Assembly (NCBI RefSeq): GCF_000949425.1
Contig: NZ_CP010976.1
Span: forward strand, 3,410,001-3,474,000
DNA length: 64,000 nucleotides
Source of the DNA: Paenibacillus sp. IHBB 10380
GTDB lineage: Bacteria; Bacillota; Bacilli; Paenibacillales; Paenibacillaceae
Reading direction: 5' to 3'
Positions 26,525 through 35,020 of the stretch are shown piece after piece. The notes under the pieces are model-generated. The model was given only the letters and a program-made list of their open reading frames with translations. It was not told the origin of the DNA and ran no database searches. The translations under genes and the position numbers were made by a program. Within the stretch, counting starts at the first letter, position 1. Every line of letters starts with the position of its first letter.

Positions 26525-27991
26525 TCAGTAATCCATTTCATCATGTTTGGTTTGAGATACGTCAATCCATCTAGCTTCATAGCTCTCATCAAGACTACCT
26601 GGCCGCTGGAGCTCTGTTCGAAGAATATCTCTTAAAAACTCCGGCATAATGTATCTTATATCCTGCCCGTCAGCAATTCTTTCGTAGCCCACTCTGAAGG
26701 TGAACATATCGATGGTTCCTACAACATACTCCTTGATGTCAATCAGAGGTTCTCCTTGAACGCTAACTTCAATAATTCTATCATAAGGGATTCGTTGACT
26801 ATCGTACAAGACTTTAACTCCATCAAGAGCCATGCTTCCTAAAACCTTTCCGCGAAAACCGTACCCCGTAATCTTCTTTTCTGTAAACTCAGGTAACAAA
26901 CTCTGTTCAAGAATATAACGTATGTCAGATCCTTTTAGTTTAAGAACACTCACATTAATAGGCGATGGACATAGGCTATGCAGAAGCCCGCTACTAATTT
27001 CACCCTCATGAAGTGAACCAAGAAGCTGTCCAGCATTCACCATCGAAAGCTCACACGCTGTGAAATAATATAACGATTGAGCTAGTAAATTTCCAAAAGG
27101 TGACTCTTGATCATCTAGATTCAAAGGTAAGACTCGATCCGTTACAGCAACTGTTTGATTTAAGACAGTCTCTGCTTGTTTCTGATGTATCATGAGCGCT
27201 TCAGTAATCGTATCTTCTACAAGTGAAAGATCAACAGGTAAGCACTTGCCCGATATAACTCTGAATCCCCCTTCTTGATCTCGCTGCATGGTTACTTTAC
27301 CTACATATTGTCCGAACTTACCTGTTGCGCAAATCGCTGTATTTCCAATGAATAGGGGCTCTTCCAGCAGATGGTGCGTATGTCCTCCCAATATGAGATC
27401 AATACCTTCAACCTGTTCTGCTAATAAACGATCCGTAGGTAATCCTAAATGCGATAACACGATAAGAATGTCCACTCGTGGTCTGAGATATTTAATTTGT
27501 TCCTCTAACGCGGAAATAGGCTCAAGCGCTCTCCAACCGATTAATCTATAGAAATTATCATATGGCGCGGTTGCTCCTGTAATTCCTATCGTAATATCAC
27601 CCTTGGTCAAGATGATATAGTCTTTCATCCACGGTGGGGACGTTCCCCCTTCTACCTCTCGAATATTACAGCAGACAATAGGACATAACAATCCAGCATA
27701 TGCACTGCTTAGAATATCTGGAGTAAATGTCAGTCCTTCATTGTTACCGATCGTTATCGCATCATATCCTGTAAGATTCAGAATATCTGCATTGACCTGT
27801 CCCATACTTCCTTCTGTCTCCATTGCCATGCGATCCATATGATCACCTATATCCAGAAGTAAAACTGGACTATCTGAAACCATAGATTTCTCATAATTAA
27901 TCAACGCTGCGATCGAGCTCACTGTTTCAAAATGGCTATGTATATCATTTGTATGAAAAATGGTTAAATGTCCGTTATGATCCAAGGCCAT
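26525..27991 (-). CDS. yunD: Metallophosphatase/5'-nucleotidase, YunD-like
   Basis: This 488-aa protein has an N-terminal calcineurin-like metallophosphatase domain (HTNDIHSHFE, DIGDHMD, GNNE, LSHLGLPTDR, LGGHTHH) and a C-terminal 5'-nucleotidase domain (about residues 285-470, FGNLLAQSLYYF). No signal peptide is present, so it is cytoplasmic like Bacillus YunD, and unlike secreted UshA types. It should hydrolyse nucleotides or related phosphoesters. The ATG follows agagggg. The DUF1805 neighbour that accompanies yunD in Bacillus (yunC) is far away here at 45.3 kb. Confidence 0.88.
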   Translation of the reverse strand: MALDHNGHLTIFHTNDIHSHFETVSSIAALINYEKSMVSDSPVLLLDIGDHMDRMAMETEGSMGQVNADILNLTGYDAITIGNNEGLTFTPDILSSAYAGLLCPIVCCNIREVEGGTSPPWMKDYIILTKGDITIGITGATAPYDNFYRLIGWRALEPISALEEQIKYLRPRVDILIVLSHLGLPTDRLLAEQVEGIDLILGGHTHHLLEEPLFIGNTAICATGKFGQYVGKVTMQRDQEGGFRVISGKCLPVDLSLVEDTITEALMIHQKQAETVLNQTVAVTDRVLPLNLDDQESPFGNLLAQSLYYFTACELSMVNAGQLLGSLHEGEISSGLLHSLCPSPINVSVLKLKGSDIRYILEQSLLPEFTEKKITGYGFRGKVLGSMALDGVKVLYDSQRIPYDRIIEVSVQGEPLIDIKEYVVGTIDMFTFRVGYERIADGQDIRYIMPEFLRDILRTELQRPGSLDESYEARWIDVSQTKHDEMDY

Positions 27992-28153
27992 CTTGTGCTT
28001 TCCCCTCTCTACATGACTTACAGAGAATACATGTATCTTCTTAGTTAACTGTAGATACCTGTACTGAAGGCTCTTCTAATACATAATCATAACATTTCCA
28101 TAATCAATATGGTATATTTAAGGAAATATCAGACATGCATGAGGTGAATAACA

Positions 28154-28888
28154 ATGCAAATTACAATTAGACTCTTTGCAGGTCTAGCTGAGAATATAGG
28201 GACCTCTTTATTGAAATATAACATCTTAGAGCTACCGATTACCACTGATCAACTCAAATCAGTACTATCTGTAGCCTACCCACAAGCCGCTTCTCAAATC
28301 ACAGCATCATTTGTCGCTATCAATCAAGAATATGCAATGGGTCATGCCCTCATTACTGACAACGATGAGATTGCTTTGATCCCTCCAGTCTCTGGCGGGG
28401 ATGGACAAGTACAACCGCCTGTTAACCAAAGCTCCCTAGATGGCATGTACGTTATTACAGATATTCCTCTTTCTATAGAAGAGGTAACGACTAAAGTATT
28501 AAGTAATAACCATGGAGCCAACCTCTTATTCGTCGGCACTACAAGAGAAATGACAGGCGATCAACGTACCGTTCATTTGGAGTATGAGGCCTATATTCCA
28601 ATGGCACTTAGTACGTTAGAGAACATAGGCAAAGAGATGCAGGTAAAGTGGCCTAGTATTCAATGTGCCATCTCACATAGAGTGGGCACTGTTAATATTA
28701 AAGAGATTAGTGTTATTATTGCTGTCTCTACAAGCCATAGAGATATCTGCTACGAAGCGAGTCGATATGCCATCGAACGATTGAAGCAATCAGTCCCCAT
28801 CTGGAAGAAGGAAATCTGGGATGATGATGGGTCACAATGGAAAGGTCCACAAGGGCACTGGGACCCTACTTCTTCTAGTAAATATTAA
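28154..28888 (+). CDS. moaE: MoaD-MoaE fusion, molybdopterin synthase in one chain
   Basis: Residues 1-83 of this 244-aa protein are a MoaD ubiquitin-like domain ending in PPVSGG, the double glycine that must carry the thiocarboxylate. The chain then continues in frame through a short linker into MoaE (about 98-240, with NHGANLLFVGTTRE, YEAYIPMALS, SHRVGTV and VPIWKKEIW holding the catalytic lysines). Molybdopterin synthase turns cPMP into molybdopterin. Fusions of this kind occur in Mycobacterium (MoaX) and Deinococcus, where MoaX is cut after the glycines. No other molybdenum cofactor gene is in the window. Confidence 0.93.
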   Translation: MQITIRLFAGLAENIGTSLLKYNILELPITTDQLKSVLSVAYPQAASQITASFVAINQEYAMGHALITDNDEIALIPPVSGGDGQVQPPVNQSSLDGMYVITDIPLSIEEVTTKVLSNNHGANLLFVGTTREMTGDQRTVHLEYEAYIPMALSTLENIGKEMQVKWPSIQCAISHRVGTVNIKEISVIIAVSTSHRDICYEASRYAIERLKQSVPIWKKEIWDDDGSQWKGPQGHWDPTSSSKY

Positions 28889-28971
28889 TGAAAAAACATT
28901 GTTAATCCAATTTTTTCCTGATAAAATCAATAGTAATACTATCTACTTACTAATGAAGGGACTTATACCAA

Positions 28972-30018
28972 ATGAGAGTACATGTAACGGATTTAAAACC
29001 CGGTGATACTTTACTATCGGATACATTTAATAGAGTTGGATTACATGTCCTTTCAAAAGGAACTGTTCTGAAGACAGAAGGAATCAGCCAGCTAGTTAAA
29101 CATAACATCGAATATGTCGACGTCGAACCTGTGACAGAAGACGATATTCTAAAAGAATCAGCTGCTCTTCAGGATTATCTCTATAAGACTAAACCTCAAC
29201 TATCTCAAGTTGTAAAAGGTTTTGGCAACCTCTTTCTTGAAGCAGCGAATACCGGTAAAGTGAATGATACTGTGGTTGATGACATCATGGAACCTTTAGT
29301 CGATCAACTAAGAGATCACACCGATGTTGTATCTTTATTACTTGCACTTGATCAAAAAGATGATTATACATATCATCATTCTATGCAAGTAGGTATGCTA
29401 TCTTATTACATAGCTTCATGGCTTGGCTATTCTCAAGAAGATTGCTACACCGTTGGTAAGGCAGGCTATTTACATGACATAGGTAAATGTAGAATCCCCC
29501 TTGAAATTTTGAATAAACCGGGCAAATTAACCCCTCAAGAGTTTGATCAAATCAAGCTGCATACGACTTATGGATACGAGATTATTCGTGAATCCAGCTC
29601 CGATAAGGATATAGCACTCGTTGCATTACAACATCACGAACGTGACGATGGTAGTGGTTATCCGCTTCAACGTTCGGAGCATGAAGTACATCCATTCTCA
29701 CAAATAGTAGCCGTTGCCGATGTTTATAGCGCAATGACAACGAAGCGAGTATACCAATCGAAGCAAGAGCTATTAGTCGTTCTACGGGAAATTCATAGTC
29801 TAAGCTTCGGTAAGCTCGCCCCTAAACCCACGCAAGCTTTTATACGACATATGCTTCCTAACTTCATTGGCAAGAAAGTATTACTCTCTTCCGGCCAATC
29901 GGGGATCATCATTATGACAAATCCAATCGATTATTTCCGCCCATTAGTACAAATAGATACGCTCTTTATTGATTTATCTGTTGAACGGTCATTATATATT
30001 AATGAAATATATATGTAA
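28972..30018 (+). CDS. HD-GYP domain protein (probable cyclic-di-GMP phosphodiesterase) 2
   Basis: This 348-aa protein has the same three-part build as the HD-GYP protein at 24.5-25.5 kb. It has an N-terminal domain (RVHVTDLKPGDTLLSDTF) and the HD-GYP core with HHSMQVGMLSYY, GYLHDIGKCRIP, HTTYGYEII and HHERDDGSGYPLQ. A C-terminal beta domain follows (GKKVLLSSGQSGIIIM). The signature matches the canonical form better than that of the first protein. It probably degrades cyclic di-GMP. The ATG follows gaaggga, 83 bases after moaDE, and a terminator follows. Confidence 0.92.
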   Translation: MRVHVTDLKPGDTLLSDTFNRVGLHVLSKGTVLKTEGISQLVKHNIEYVDVEPVTEDDILKESAALQDYLYKTKPQLSQVVKGFGNLFLEAANTGKVNDTVVDDIMEPLVDQLRDHTDVVSLLLALDQKDDYTYHHSMQVGMLSYYIASWLGYSQEDCYTVGKAGYLHDIGKCRIPLEILNKPGKLTPQEFDQIKLHTTYGYEIIRESSSDKDIALVALQHHERDDGSGYPLQRSEHEVHPFSQIVAVADVYSAMTTKRVYQSKQELLVVLREIHSLSFGKLAPKPTQAFIRHMLPNFIGKKVLLSSGQSGIIIMTNPIDYFRPLVQIDTLFIDLSVERSLYINEIYM

Positions 30019-30033
30019 ATTGAATATAGTAAT

Positions 30034-30084
30034 AATAAGGGACTCTTCTCAGGCAATCAGATATGCCAGAGGAGAGTCCTTATT
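30034..30084. terminator. Terminator after the second HD-GYP gene
   Basis: A long imperfect inverted repeat (AATAAGGGACTCTTCTC on the left, GAGGAGAGTCCTTATT on the right) lies 15 bases after the HD-GYP stop, ready to act in either direction. Confidence 0.8.
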
Positions 30085-30187
30085 CTGATCTTTGCGTCTT
30101 GTTCATGAACGTTTTGTTAGCTATCAATGTAATAAATAAAACTAGAAGCAGGGCCACCGACATCGAGATGGTGAAACCAAGGAACAT
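30080..30187 (-). CDS. Candidate 35-aa membrane peptide downstream of the sensor kinase
   Basis: A short frame encodes a single hydrophobic helix (MFLGFTISMSVALLLVLFIT) with a basic tail (NKTFMNKTQRSE). An agggg stretch lies eight bases before the ATG. The frame is also open upstream, without another start codon, back to the stop of the sensor kinase at 30296, and this stretch reads as plausible protein (DCRQQRGTCGVFNVRG). The true start may thus lie further up or have been lost. It lies on the same strand as the kinase. No family recognised. Confidence 0.4.
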   Translation of the reverse strand: MFLGFTISMSVALLLVLFITLIANKTFMNKTQRSE

Positions 30188-30295
30188 ATGTGTACCCCTA
30201 ACGTTAAACACACCACAAGTCCCCCGCTGTTGCCTACAATCGCTATTCGTTTTATTGTCTACTCCTAAGTAATAATTCCTAACGGATAGTAATCC

Positions 30296-31606
30296 CTAGA
30301 GTGTTATCCGAATAAATACTTTATCCTTTTCATACTGAAAATAAATATCACCCTTGTATATCTCAACTGTTCTTTTAATAATCATTAAACCATTACCTCT
30401 TAGTGCATCTCTATTTTTTTTAGTTGTATAGCCATTTTGAAATAGCCTCTTTTGTTCATTAGCTGTAAGTTGAGCCGTGTTCTCCACTGCAAATACATAT
30501 TTCTCACCAATTGTTTTACATATAACACGGATCTGTTTAGGCTGATCACCCAAATAAGCCTCCGTTGCTTCAATGGCATTATCCAAAAGATTAGAGTAAA
30601 TTCTCGCCAAGTCCATAGAGTCCACTCTAGTATACTCATTCTGATCCGTCTCGAAGTACATTTGTATACTTTTAGATTGGGCAAACTCCCACTTGCTTCG
30701 AAATAAAACGATCAGAATCGGATTCTTAATACATAATGACATCTCCACAATTCTGGTTTCCATTGTCAGCTGTTTTAAATAGCCGTTCGCTTTTTCATGC
30801 AACTGCATGTCCATTAATCCGTTTAGAACCTGAAGATGATTCATCATGTCATGTCGGCTTGATTTAATTGCATCTATGACTCTTTCAAGCTCTGAGATAT
30901 ACATTTTTTCCGATTCTTTCAAATCCTGTTTCGAACGAAACTTATACCATTTGTTTAAGATGAACGCAACAATTAACAATAAAATAGCAAATAAAATATC
31001 AATTACAAAAATGAAGAAACTACTTTTAAGGACTTGGTGACTTATTTGCTCTAACTCCTTAGCATCAATGTCAATTGCAATAACACCAAGAATCTTTCCA
31101 TCGTCACTGTAAAATGGTACTCCGACAGATAAGTAAGAATCGTTATGCCCGCCTTTTATAATATCAGTAAAATAACTTTCACCATTTTTAGCTTGCCTTA
31201 CTTGAGTAACAGGAACTGTACAAGGCATACCTATTGTCATCTCTTCCACACCCGCAGGAATGGCAGATACCATAACTTTAGATATATCAGTATCATCAAG
31301 CATTAAAATATATACATATAAAGCATTGATTCGATCGTGATATTGTTCTATATACCGTTTTGTTTGTTTGTGATTCTCATCTTCCTGTTTAGATAATAAA
31401 AACTTTTGATAAACATCTTTATCTAATCCCACTGCGATACTTTTGGCTATTTCTATATACTGCTTTGCAAGCGTAATTTGAGCCGATTTGCCAGTAGAAT
31501 AGTAAGAAATAAATAGTTTGACGCTCATAAGCGCGCTTAGCACAATACATGAAACAACAATAAAATATACAATCCTCTTTTTTGAATAAAAACTGTTCAA
31601 CTTCAT
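30296..31606 (-). CDS. Membrane sensor histidine kinase, GHKL/Spo0B-like type
   Basis: Two membrane helices in this 436-aa protein (about residues 10-30 and 195-220) enclose an extracellular Cache-like sensing domain (SVGVPFYSDDGKILGVIAID). The kinase part has the H box SSRHDMMNHLQVLNGLM (about 258), the N box IYSNLLDNAIEATEAY and the G box LRGNGLMIIKR. This form is found in DcuS/CitA and AgrC-like kinases. No response regulator gene is beside it. ATG at 31606 is preferred to the TTG one codon earlier, with aaagga eight bases upstream. Confidence 0.88.
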   Translation of the reverse strand: MKLNSFYSKKRIVYFIVVSCIVLSALMSVKLFISYYSTGKSAQITLAKQYIEIAKSIAVGLDKDVYQKFLLSKQEDENHKQTKRYIEQYHDRINALYVYILMLDDTDISKVMVSAIPAGVEEMTIGMPCTVPVTQVRQAKNGESYFTDIIKGGHNDSYLSVGVPFYSDDGKILGVIAIDIDAKELEQISHQVLKSSFFIFVIDILFAILLLIVAFILNKWYKFRSKQDLKESEKMYISELERVIDAIKSSRHDMMNHLQVLNGLMDMQLHEKANGYLKQLTMETRIVEMSLCIKNPILIVLFRSKWEFAQSKSIQMYFETDQNEYTRVDSMDLARIYSNLLDNAIEATEAYLGDQPKQIRVICKTIGEKYVFAVENTAQLTANEQKRLFQNGYTTKKNRDALRGNGLMIIKRTVEIYKGDIYFQYEKDKVFIRITL

Positions 31607-31674
31607 CAACCCAGTCCTTTTGTCCTATGTCCTATATCCCTAGATATTATCATCGGAAGAATAGGTAGGATCCT

Positions 31675-31902
31675 TTAGATTTTTCTTATCACACAGCTGT
31701 CCGGACCTGCTATTGTTAATTTCACCTTTCTACGATTAGGGCTCCTATCAAATTGAAGATGTTCTATCGCTTGTGTTTGTTCATTAACTTGGGCCATATG
31801 ACTCATAGAAGAAATTCTGAAATTATGTAACGATCTATTGTCTACTTAATTATAGTCTACATCTACAAATACTCTAAGCTGATCATTGTTGATTCGTTCC
31901 AT
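31675..31902 (-). pseudogene. Short frame interrupted by one stop, possible gene remnant
   Basis: An ATG at 31902 opens MERINNDQLRVFVDVDYN, then TAA. The same frame continues without further stops for 56 codons (SSMSHMAQVNEQTQAIEHL, FDRSPNRRKVKLTIAGPDS) to a second stop at 31675. The even look of both halves suggests a small gene broken by a point mutation, but I recognise no family and chance cannot be excluded. Confidence 0.3.
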
Positions 31903-31948
31903 TCGGGACTTAACCCCTAGGGATAGCGCCTATGCAGGGCGCACTAAA

Positions 31949-31984
31949 CGACCGCTCCCCCATTAATATATCGAGAGGCGGTCG
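31949..31984 (-). terminator. Possible terminator after the XRE regulator gene
   Basis: CGACCGC pairs with GCGGTCG around a 22-base loop about 60 bases downstream of the minus-strand regulator gene. The following T run is weak. Confidence 0.4.
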
Positions 31985-32044
31985 CAGCTTAATGTTCTTT
32001 TATGCATGTCTACTTAACAGGGTTATGACTACGTACCATTAACT

Positions 32045-32353
32045 CTAATTTTCATTCAATCGCTCAGATACTTTATTAAGCAAATAATCCACCGTATCCT
32101 TATCATTAAGAATGATGTCCTGAAAAACTTTAGGGACCTTTCCAGCCAAGATAATGAACCAATATGGATTCTCCTCTAGTGCGATCGCTAAACGAAATAA
32201 CACCTCTTCTGAAGGCGGTGCCGACTTATCATTTTCAATTTTGCTCAAATAGGTGAATTTAATGTTGGCCTTTTCGCAAACTTCATTTTGCGTCCAACCT
32301 TTATTCAATCGGAGTGAACGGATATATTGACCAAATGTCTCATTCTGAAGCAT
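32045..32353 (-). CDS. XRE-family helix-turn-helix transcriptional regulator
   Basis: An HTH_3 domain at residues 8-62 of this 102-aa protein (FGQYIRSLRLNKGWTQNEV, FTYLSKIENDKSAPPSEEV) is followed by a short C-terminal helix. It resembles SinR/ImmR-type repressors in form, but the target is unknown. The strong agga site precedes ATG. It stands alone between broken frames, which together may be the remnant of a mobile or phage region. Confidence 0.88.
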   Translation of the reverse strand: MLQNETFGQYIRSLRLNKGWTQNEVCEKANIKFTYLSKIENDKSAPPSEEVLFRLAIALEENPYWFIILAGKVPKVFQDIILNDKDTVDYLLNKVSERLNEN

Positions 32354-32746
32354 AAAAATCTCCTATCTTGATGGTGTCTCACTACTTCAAGTAAGTCTAA
32401 GATGTTTAATTTCATATCAACATGTCATCAGGGCAGAACGTCGATGGTACATCACTTATTTTTGCAAATATATGAGATAAGTGAAAAAGCCAGTTATACA
32501 TTTAGTAAACACCATGAGCTCCTTCATCAATAAAATCAATCAATTCTTTACTATAATCCGCGTTTTCAGGAAATTAAGATGTATTATTCCCATTCAGTTT
32601 AGATTACTCCCCCTTTTCTTGAGACTAATCCTCTTATATCATATATCAAGTTGTATGTTGTTTCCATACAGGACCAATATTTCCCTTATACCAATTTTAG
32701 GTAAGAAAAAGCCCACGAGAAGGTTTCCCGTGGGCTAAATGAAACT
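32354..32746. other. Gene-free stretch between XRE regulator and chemoreceptor
   Basis: I see no gene here. The only items are the chemoreceptor terminator at its right end and a 23-codon minus-strand open stretch (32502-32573, FPENADYSKELIDFIDEGA) with no start codon, which might be the last trace of a lost gene. Confidence 0.5.
32710..32736 (-). terminator. Terminator of the membrane chemoreceptor gene
   Basis: AGCCCACG pairs with CGTGGGCT around an 11-base loop. On the minus strand it is followed by TTTTTCTT. Confidence 0.85.
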
Positions 32747-34462
32747 TTAAACTTTAAACTTCCCAATTAACGCATGCAGTTCTTCAGACATTTTTGATAG
32801 AGAGTCTGACGATGAGGAAATCTCCTCCATCGAGGCCAATTGTTCTTCAGTGGATGCCGATACGTTTTGAGATCCAGAAGCCACCATTTTTGATCCCTCC
32901 GAAAGCTCATCAAAGGTTTGAACCACTTGTTCTACGCTGGCAGACATTTGTTGGGTGGAGGCTGAGACCTCTTGGACCTGACTAGCTACATGGTCTACAA
33001 ATCCCTTAATCTCCCCGAAAGTTCCTCCTGCAGTATGTACAACACGTATACCTTCGTTTATTTCTTTGACCCCGTTCTCCATCAATCGAATCGTGTTTTC
33101 GATACCGTTTCGGATATGCGTAATTAACTGGGTAATTTGCTCAGCCGATTGAGATGATTGTTCGGCTAACTTACGAACCTCACCCGCAACGACAGCAAAT
33201 CCGCGTCCCTGATCACCAGCCCTCGCAGCTTCAATGGCTGCATTTAGAGCGAGTAGGTTTGTTTGAGCTGCAATATCGGAAATTGCGTGGATAATCTGTC
33301 CTATCTGCCCTGAATACTCACCCATTTCTTTTACTTCATCGGCGAGTAGATTAAATGAATCTTGAATCAACTCCATTTGTTCCTCTACCGATTGAACTTC
33401 CTCGTTTCCTTCCATTGTTTTTTTAGCAGCTTGAATGGACACAGAAGAAGCTATTTGTGCGTTTGCAGCGATTTGTTGTACTCCAACTGCCATTTCACTC
33501 ATTGCTCGTGCACTTTCTTCTAGACTAATTGATTGACTCTCTGCGCTAACGGCGACCTCTTGAATGGTAGAAGTTATCGTCTCGGAAGCCTCACTCGTCT
33601 GTCCTGCGCTAGCTGTCAACTCCTCCGAAGAAGTAGCTACATGTTCGGCGCTTATCCTAACTTGATTTATTAACTCGCGAAGATTAGCTTGCATGTGATT
33701 AAAGGAGTTCGCTAGAACACCAATTTCATCCTTATTTTTTACTTGAATGCTTTCTACAGATAGATCACCTGACGCTATCTTCTCGGCGGCTTTTTCCAAA
33801 ACTACTATCGGTGTAGATATCATGCGTGAGGTGAAGAAACCAATCAGTATCGCTAGTACTAATGCAGAAACACTAAGTATGGAAACGACCTTAATTGCAG
33901 TATCAACCATCTCAGTATTTCTATTGCTCCCTTCATCCATTAATTTTAGCTGCCTATTAGCTACTTCACCTGCGATTGGATCTAGTTGCCTTCCTAGAGG
34001 AAGTACTTCATTTTTAAAAAAAGCCATCGCTTGATTTGGATCTTGGCTATTCTGAACCAATTGAAGCAATTGATCATACTTTTGTTTAAACTGTATATTG
34101 AGCTCTCCTAATTTTCTAAGCTTCTCTTCTTCTTCCTCATTTTGAACCAACGGCATGGTCTTACTGATTAACGTAGTCAGGTTACTATTGGATGTTTGTA
34201 ATATATTCTTAAATTCAGAGTCTTTCATTAAGAGATAGCCACGTAATCCACTAGTTTGTTTCGAAGCCTCTACTTGCATGGTTTGAACATTTGATAAGAT
34301 CACCGCTCGTCTTTCAATTAAGTCAGTATCTAATCGATCTACTTCCTTAAGGTACGAAATTGATATAACACTTGTAATTCCCAATAAGATAGCAATAATT
34401 AAAAATGCTCCCATTAGCTTTTTGCCGATTGTTAATCTCATAGTTCTGATGTGTAATGACAT
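32747..34462 (-). CDS. Transmembrane methyl-accepting chemotaxis protein
   Basis: Two membrane helices in this 571-aa protein (about residues 11-33 and 188-208) flank a four-helix-bundle sensing domain. A HAMP domain ([20 protein letters not shown]) and a long signalling region with the tip [24 protein letters not shown], interrupted here for length, and [19 protein letters not shown] follow. It senses an external stimulus and acts on CheA at the cell pole. The frame opens 22 codons earlier. ATG at 34462 has aaagggg upstream. ATG at seven codons later is also possible. Confidence 0.93.
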   Translation of the reverse strand: MSLHIRTMRLTIGKKLMGAFLIIAILLGITSVISISYLKEVDRLDTDLIERRAVILSNVQTMQVEASKQTSGLRGYLLMKDSEFKNILQTSNSNLTTLISKTMPLVQNEEEEEKLRKLGELNIQFKQKYDQLLQLVQNSQDPNQAMAFFKNEVLPLGRQLDPIAGEVANRQLKLMDEGSNRNTEMVDTAIKVVSILSVSALVLAILIGFFTSRMISTPIVVLEKAAEKIASGDLSVESIQVKNKDEIGVLANSFNHMQANLRELINQVRISAEHVATSSEELTASAGQTSEASETITSTIQEVAVSAESQSISLEESARAMSEMAVGVQQIAANAQIASSVSIQAAKKTMEGNEEVQSVEEQMELIQDSFNLLADEVKEMGEYSGQIGQIIHAISDIAAQTNLLALNAAIEAARAGDQGRGFAVVAGEVRKLAEQSSQSAEQITQLITHIRNGIENTIRLMENGVKEINEGIRVVHTAGGTFGEIKGFVDHVASQVQEVSASTQQMSASVEQVVQTFDELSEGSKMVASGSQNVSASTEEQLASMEEISSSSDSLSKMSEELHALIGKFKV

Positions 34463-34505
34463 GATGAATGCCCCTTTATAGATATTTGATAAGGAAAAAT
34501 TAAAC

Positions 34506-34643
34506 CTAGTTCTCACCAGGTGTCTCATAGCGAATGTGCAGACGCCCCCATTTTACTTGGATTCTTAGATCACCTGATTCCCCCTTGAATATTGCAACGT
34601 TACTAAAACGGTAAATTGGATGACATTCATAACTCACATCCAT
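34506..34643 (-). CDS. Candidate 45-aa protein upstream of the chemoreceptor
   Basis: A short complete frame (starts [19 protein letters not shown], ends IRYETPGEN) lies 43 bases before the chemoreceptor on the same strand. The residue mix ([18 protein letters not shown]) looks like real protein with beta strands. Only a weak gga is seen before the ATG. It may be a small gene or a fragment of a lost larger one. No family recognised. Confidence 0.35.
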   Translation of the reverse strand: MDVSYECHPIYRFSNVAIFKGESGDLRIQVKWGRLHIRYETPGEN

Positions 34644-34906
34644 ATTTCCGATATGTATACATTACCGAGGTTATTGCCGTACATCTAAAAGATGATACAC
34701 ACCCATTAGACACTGAATTGATTATAATACAAACTTGCCTTGAATAGCAAGTCAACTACAATTGGTCCTTTAGCAATGCATAGATATATTCATAGGGCCA
34801 TAAGTCGTAAATAGCTTTCATCAATCTGTTGTTAATTCTGGTCCTGAATGAACTGCGTAACGATCTCGTAGGTAGCGCATACCAGACTTGGATGACGTTA
34901 CAGTAA

Positions 34907-35020
34907 AGGATAATCAAAAAGGGGTACAAAAAATACGTGTCCGAGCAACTTGGACATAAGAGCGTCAAAGTAACTGCGAACACGTATTTAAATATCACTG
35001 ATGAAGATGATAAGCTTTAG
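34907..35020 (+). pseudogene. C-terminal remnant of a tyrosine recombinase/integrase
   Basis: After a stop at 34904-34906 the plus strand reads an open stretch that contains YVSEQLGHKSVKVTANTYLN and ends DEDDKL before a TAG. This is the characteristic end of phage and transposon tyrosine integrases, including the box-II LGH and the catalytic tyrosine in NTYLN. The rest of the gene is absent. It overlaps the last four bases of sufB and shares its bases with the suf terminator. Confidence 0.8.
34932..34988 (-). terminator. Probable terminator of the suf operon
   Basis: AATACGTGT and ACACGTATT form a 9-bp stem with a 39-base loop. On the minus strand a run of six T follows. It lies 29 bases after the sufB stop and is made of bases that also encode the recombinase remnant on the other strand. 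Confidence 0.55.

Noticed and set aside
30063..30272. 69-codon plus-strand frame after the second HD-GYP gene
   Set aside because: It starts inside the terminator, has no ribosome site and is the complement of the small membrane-peptide frame.
34756..34998. 80-codon minus-strand frame
   Set aside because: Most of it is the complement of the recombinase remnant, with no ribosome site.
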